Below are positions 61,273 through 64,000 of a stretch of 64,000 nucleotides of DNA, piece by piece (positions within the stretch are counted from its first letter, which is position 1; each line of letters starts with the position of its first letter). Source of the DNA: Salana multivorans. GTDB taxonomy: Bacteria > Actinomycetota > Actinomycetes > Actinomycetales > Beutenbergiaceae. The notes under the pieces were generated by a model, which worked only from the letters and a program-made list of their open reading frames with translations, was not told where the DNA came from and did not search any database. The stretch is from assembly GCF_003751805.1 (NCBI RefSeq), contig NZ_RKHQ01000001.1, positions 2,046,001-2,110,000 of the forward strand. Direction: 5' to 3'. The position numbers and the translations under genes are program-made.

Positions 61273-61310
61273 GGCTCGGCGCTCGCGGAAGACACCGCGG
61301 GCGCCGAGCC
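61273..61310 (+). terminator. 16-bp hairpin after the GH51 gene
   Basis: GGCTCGGCGCTCGCGG and CCGCGGGCGCCGAGCC pair fully with one G-U, separated by six bases (AAGACA). It may terminate the GH43-GH43-GH51 transcript or attenuate expression of the next gene. Confidence 0.7.
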
Positions 61311-61357
61311 GGTCGCCGGTCCGCGAGGACCCGGCGCCCCACACCATGGAGGAGACT

Positions 61358-62347
61358 ATGACCACGTTCGATGACCGTCCCGGGACCGCGCCGCGCGGCA
61401 CCGTCGTGCCGGGCCGGCTGTTCGTCGACGATCGTGGCGAGATGGCCCAGCTGCACGGGATCGGGATCGTCCGCCTGGCCGACGGCCTGTTCTGGGCGTG
61501 GGGCGAGGACAAGCGGAACGGTGCGGCGTTCGGCGGCGTCGCCTGCTACTCCTCGCCGGACCTGGCGACCTGGACGTGGCGCGGGCACGCGCTCGCCGTC
61601 GACCCGGACGTGCCTGACCTGGCGCCCGGTCGCATCATCGAGCGCCCGAAGGTGATCCCGCGGTCCGACGGCACCTACGTCATGCTGCTCCACGTCGAGT
61701 CGCCGGACTACTCCGACGCTCGCGTGGGCTGGGCCGTCGCGGACCGGCCCGAGGGTCCGTACACCTATCTGCGCTCGGAGCGGCCGCTGGGCAACCTGAG
61801 CCGGGACATCGGCGTGTTCGTGGACGACGACGGCGCGGGCTACCTCCTGAGCGAGGACCGCGAGCACGGGCTGCACGTGTACCGACTGTCTGCCGACTAC
61901 CTGGCCGTCGAGGAGCTGGTCTCCACGACGCTCGCCAAGCCGGGCGACCACCCGGCGGGGGAGCACGGGTACGAGTCGCCGACGATCGTCAAGGTCGACG
62001 GACTGTACTACCTGGTCGGGTCCGACCTCACGGGCTGGTCGACCAACGACAACCAGTACGCCACCGCCACGTCGCTCGCGGGGCCGTGGAGCGAGTGGCG
62101 CGACGTCGCCCCGCCCGGGTCGGCGACCTACGACTCGCAGACCTCGGTCGTGCTGTCGATCGTGGGGCCGGAGACGGCGAGCCACGTCTACCTCGGCGAC
62201 CGGTGGCGGCGCGACGACCTCGCTCACTCCGCTCCGGTGTGGCTGCCGATGACGATCGGCGACGGGGAGGCCCGGATCGAGTGGTGCGAGAGCTGGACGC
62301 TCGACCCGGTCACCGGCGTCGTCACGCCCAGCACCGCGGGGTCGTAG
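61358..62347 (+). CDS. GH43-type glycoside hydrolase (galactan-degrading subfamily-like)
   Basis: This cytoplasmic protein has 329 residues; ATG 61358 is chosen because GGAGGAG lies just upstream. It has a five-bladed propeller with MAQLHGIGIVRLADGLFWAW, VACYSSPDLATWTWRG, RIIERPKVIPRSDGTYVML, SRDIGVFVDDDGAGYLLSED and HGYESPTIVKVDGLYYLVGS. The RPKV...SRDIGVF...ESPTI pattern resembles GH43 enzymes that act on beta-1,3-galactan side chains, and in that group the usual catalytic base is sometimes absent. It follows the GH51 gene after a hairpin and may have its own lower expression. Confidence 0.75.
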   Translation: MTTFDDRPGTAPRGTVVPGRLFVDDRGEMAQLHGIGIVRLADGLFWAWGEDKRNGAAFGGVACYSSPDLATWTWRGHALAVDPDVPDLAPGRIIERPKVIPRSDGTYVMLLHVESPDYSDARVGWAVADRPEGPYTYLRSERPLGNLSRDIGVFVDDDGAGYLLSEDREHGLHVYRLSADYLAVEELVSTTLAKPGDHPAGEHGYESPTIVKVDGLYYLVGSDLTGWSTNDNQYATATSLAGPWSEWRDVAPPGSATYDSQTSVVLSIVGPETASHVYLGDRWRRDDLAHSAPVWLPMTIGDGEARIEWCESWTLDPVTGVVTPSTAGS

Positions 62348-62933
62348 GCGGCCGTCCGGAGAGCTCGGTGCGGCCGCGGCGCGAGCCGGCGCTTGGCCGG
62401 TCGGCGCCGACTACCCCCGTGGCGCTCGTGGCGCTCGTAGCTGGGTCGCCGGGTCGAGCCGGTCCTCCCATGGCCTCGGCGCTCCCAGGGGCCACGGTGG
62501 GCGCGGGGGCGCGGACTCATGCGGTCGGGCGGTGGCCGCGGCGGCGGTTCGCGGGCCGGGGTGACGACGCGGTTCCGGGGTGGCCACGGTGCGACCGGGT
62601 TGCAGTGCCGACGCGGCTCCGAGGTGGCCACGGGGACGGTGGTGACCACGCTGTGGCCGGGTTGCCGTGACGACGCGGCTCCGGGGTGGCCACGGGGACG
62701 GTGGTGGCCACACTGCGACCGGGTTGCGGTGATGACCCGGCTCCAGCGTGGCCAGGGCGGCCGCGGTACGCGACCGCGCCCCGGGTTCGCGGGTAACGTC
62801 GCGAGCGTGGTGCGCGCGGACACGAGAGACCGACTCGCCACAGCGTGCCAGACGTCACGCAATCCCCCCGGAACCCCCGTGATCGCCACCCGGCCCCGTG
62901 ATGTGATCGTTACCATTCTGTGATGCGGGACAC
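62348..62933. other. Non-coding stretch before the LplB-type permease
   Basis: About 590 bases lie after the GH43 gene and before the permease promoter. They hold a 62-bp tandem repeat (62566-62757) and no supported gene. Confidence 0.55.
62566..62757. repeat. Imperfect 62-bp tandem repeat
   Basis: Units starting GACGCGGTTCC (62566), GACGCGGCTCC (62610 and 62672) and GACCCGGCTCC (62734) carry GGTGGCCACGG and GACCGGGTTGC or GGCCGGGTTGC cores. The two central units are 62 bases, the first is shortened to 44 and the last is partial. It is not in a supported gene. Confidence 0.8.
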
Positions 62934-62962
62934 TTGGCAGGAGTTCGTCTGAGGGTTAATGT
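62934..62962 (+). promoter_or_regulatory. Strong promoter of the LplB-type permease gene
   Basis: TTGGCA (62934-62939) and TAATGT (62957-62962) are separated by 17 bases. GTTA-ATG-TAAC, a short palindrome, overlaps the -10 box and could be an operator. The permease ATG is 78 bases downstream. Confidence 0.75.
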
Positions 62963-63040
62963 AACTCTCACCACAAGGCGAGGGAGCCGGGGCCGGTGCC
63001 CGGGACGCCTCGCCGCCAACCGCAGAGAGGCGGAGTGCGA

Positions 63041-64000
63041 ATGGCGACACAGGCCATCATGACGGACCTGGAGGGGCCGCCGACGAGACGGCGGAGCCTG
63101 GGGAGTCGGCTCTACCAGGCGCGCATGCTGCTGATCATGTGCCTGCCGGCGATCATCTTCTTCCTGGTGTTCAGCTACGGTCCGCTCCCCGGCAGCTACG
63201 TCGCCTTCACGAACTACAACTACCGCGACGGCATCTTCGGCAGCCCGTTCGTCGGTCTCAAGAACTTCGAGTTCCTCATCAAGTCGGGCCAGCTCTGGCT
63301 CCTGACGCGCAACACGATCCTGTACAACGTCGCGTTCATCGTCCTGGGGAACATCCTCCAGATCGCGCTCGCGATCATGCTGAACGAGATCCGGCTGAAG
63401 TACTTCAAGAAGGTCAGCCAGGCCATCATGTTCCTGCCGTACTTCATCTCGGTCGTGCTCATCGGCGTCATCGCCTTCAACCTGCTGAACTACGACACGG
63501 GCGCCATCAACGCCCTGCTCCAGCAGGCCGGCGGCGACCCGATCAAGTTCTACAGCATCGCCGGGATCTGGCCGGTCATCATCATCCTGTTCCAGCTCTG
63601 GCAGAGCACCGGGTACGGGTCGATCGTCTACTTCGCCGCGATCATGGGCATCGACGGCTCGATGTTCGAGGCGGCCGCCGTCGACGGCGCCTCCGCCTGG
63701 CAGCGCATCCGCTACATCATCCTGCCGAGCCTCAAGCCGACCTTCATCATCCTGCTGCTGTTCGCGCTCGGCGGGATCATGCGCGGAAACTTCGGGCTGT
63801 TCTGGAACCTCATCGGCAACAACGCCGCGCTGTTCCCGACGACGGACATCATCGAGACCTCCGTCTACCGCATGATCATGTCGCAGAACAACTTCACGAT
63901 GTCGACGGCCGTCGGCCTCTACCAGTCGCTCTTCGGCTTCGCGCTGGTGATGCTGTGCAACTGGATCGTCCGCCGCATGAACCCCGACTACGCGCTGTTC
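63041..64000 (+). CDS. LplB-type polysaccharide ABC permease, partial at the window end
   Basis: The frame starts at ATG 63041 with GGAG upstream and is still open at the window edge after 320 codons. It has a basic N-terminus and six membrane segments beginning LLIMCLPAIIFFLVFSYGP. The EAA loop reads FEAAAVDGASAWQRIRYIIL. NYNYRDGIFGSPFVGLKNF is typical of the LplB/YtcP-type permeases that import oligosaccharides such as pectin or xylan fragments. It presumably opens an operon with a second permease and a lipoprotein beyond the window. Its place beside GH43 and GH51 genes suggests arabino-oligosaccharide import. Confidence 0.92.
   Translation, partial: MATQAIMTDLEGPPTRRRSLGSRLYQARMLLIMCLPAIIFFLVFSYGPLPGSYVAFTNYNYRDGIFGSPFVGLKNFEFLIKSGQLWLLTRNTILYNVAFIVLGNILQIALAIMLNEIRLKYFKKVSQAIMFLPYFISVVLIGVIAFNLLNYDTGAINALLQQAGGDPIKFYSIAGIWPVIIILFQLWQSTGYGSIVYFAAIMGIDGSMFEAAAVDGASAWQRIRYIILPSLKPTFIILLLFALGGIMRGNFGLFWNLIGNNAALFPTTDIIETSVYRMIMSQNNFTMSTAVGLYQSLFGFALVMLCNWIVRRMNPDYALF

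Overview
The window looks like chromosomal DNA of a high-GC actinobacterium, most likely a soil or plant-polymer-degrading member of the Micrococcales (an inference). The grounds are very high GC, many GTG starts, LuxR-type two-component genes, CUT1 sugar transporters without their own ATPase, and LPXTG-type surface proteins with long Pro/Ser/Thr/Gly spacers. No phage structural gene, CRISPR array or intact transposase was seen.

Layout. 0-8 kb: the end of a MarR regulator, a wall-anchored RCC1 propeller protein, a coupled response regulator/histidine kinase pair, a decayed 1.2-kb stretch with a PadR remnant and one copy of an 89-bp repeat, and a membrane-anchored secretory-lipase-like hydrolase. 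8-21 kb: a polysaccharide-utilisation locus with a GH49/GH28-like beta-helix hydrolase, two paralogous LacI regulators, a solute-binding protein with two permeases, a GH36 alpha-galactosidase, a GH43-type enzyme and an AXE1-type esterase. At least six near-identical operator-like sites (core TGCGCAACCGGTTG) lie before the hydrolase, the transporter, the GH43/GH36 operon and the esterase, so the locus reads as one regulon. 21-22.7 kb: a large lipoprotein.

22.8-33.8 kb: a cell-surface region bounded by the tRNA-Phe gene and a partial copy of that gene (anticodon loop to 3' end plus terminator), which looks like an old tRNA-integrated island. It holds a compact four-gene operon (TasA/camelysin-like protein, small anchored protein, RCC1 propeller protein, ER-type SipW-like signal peptidase), a second wall-anchored RCC1 protein and a 1216-aa choice-of-anchor-A/DUF5979-type protein. 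No integrase was found; a fragment resembling an XRE repressor sits beside the tRNA.

33.8-51 kb: ordinary core genes: tRNA-Phe, -Asp and -Glu, a zincin-type metallopeptidase, ArsR plus a CDF zinc/cadmium exporter, galE, an App1-type phosphatase, a P-type ATPase, a 2-hydroxyacid dehydrogenase, msrB, a DEAD-box helicase, AEC and EamA transporters, a GlsB/YeaQ membrane protein, two tandem GNAT proteins, mgtE, an aminoglycoside-phosphotransferase-fold kinase and tRNA-Lys.

51-64 kb: an arabinose-polymer locus. It has a membrane-anchored SurA/PpiC-like protein, a 1382-aa wall-anchored beta-helix protein, a third LacI regulator, two coupled GH43-type enzymes, a GH51 alpha-L-arabinofuranosidase, another GH43-type enzyme and the start of an LplB-type sugar permease that runs off the window behind a strong promoter.
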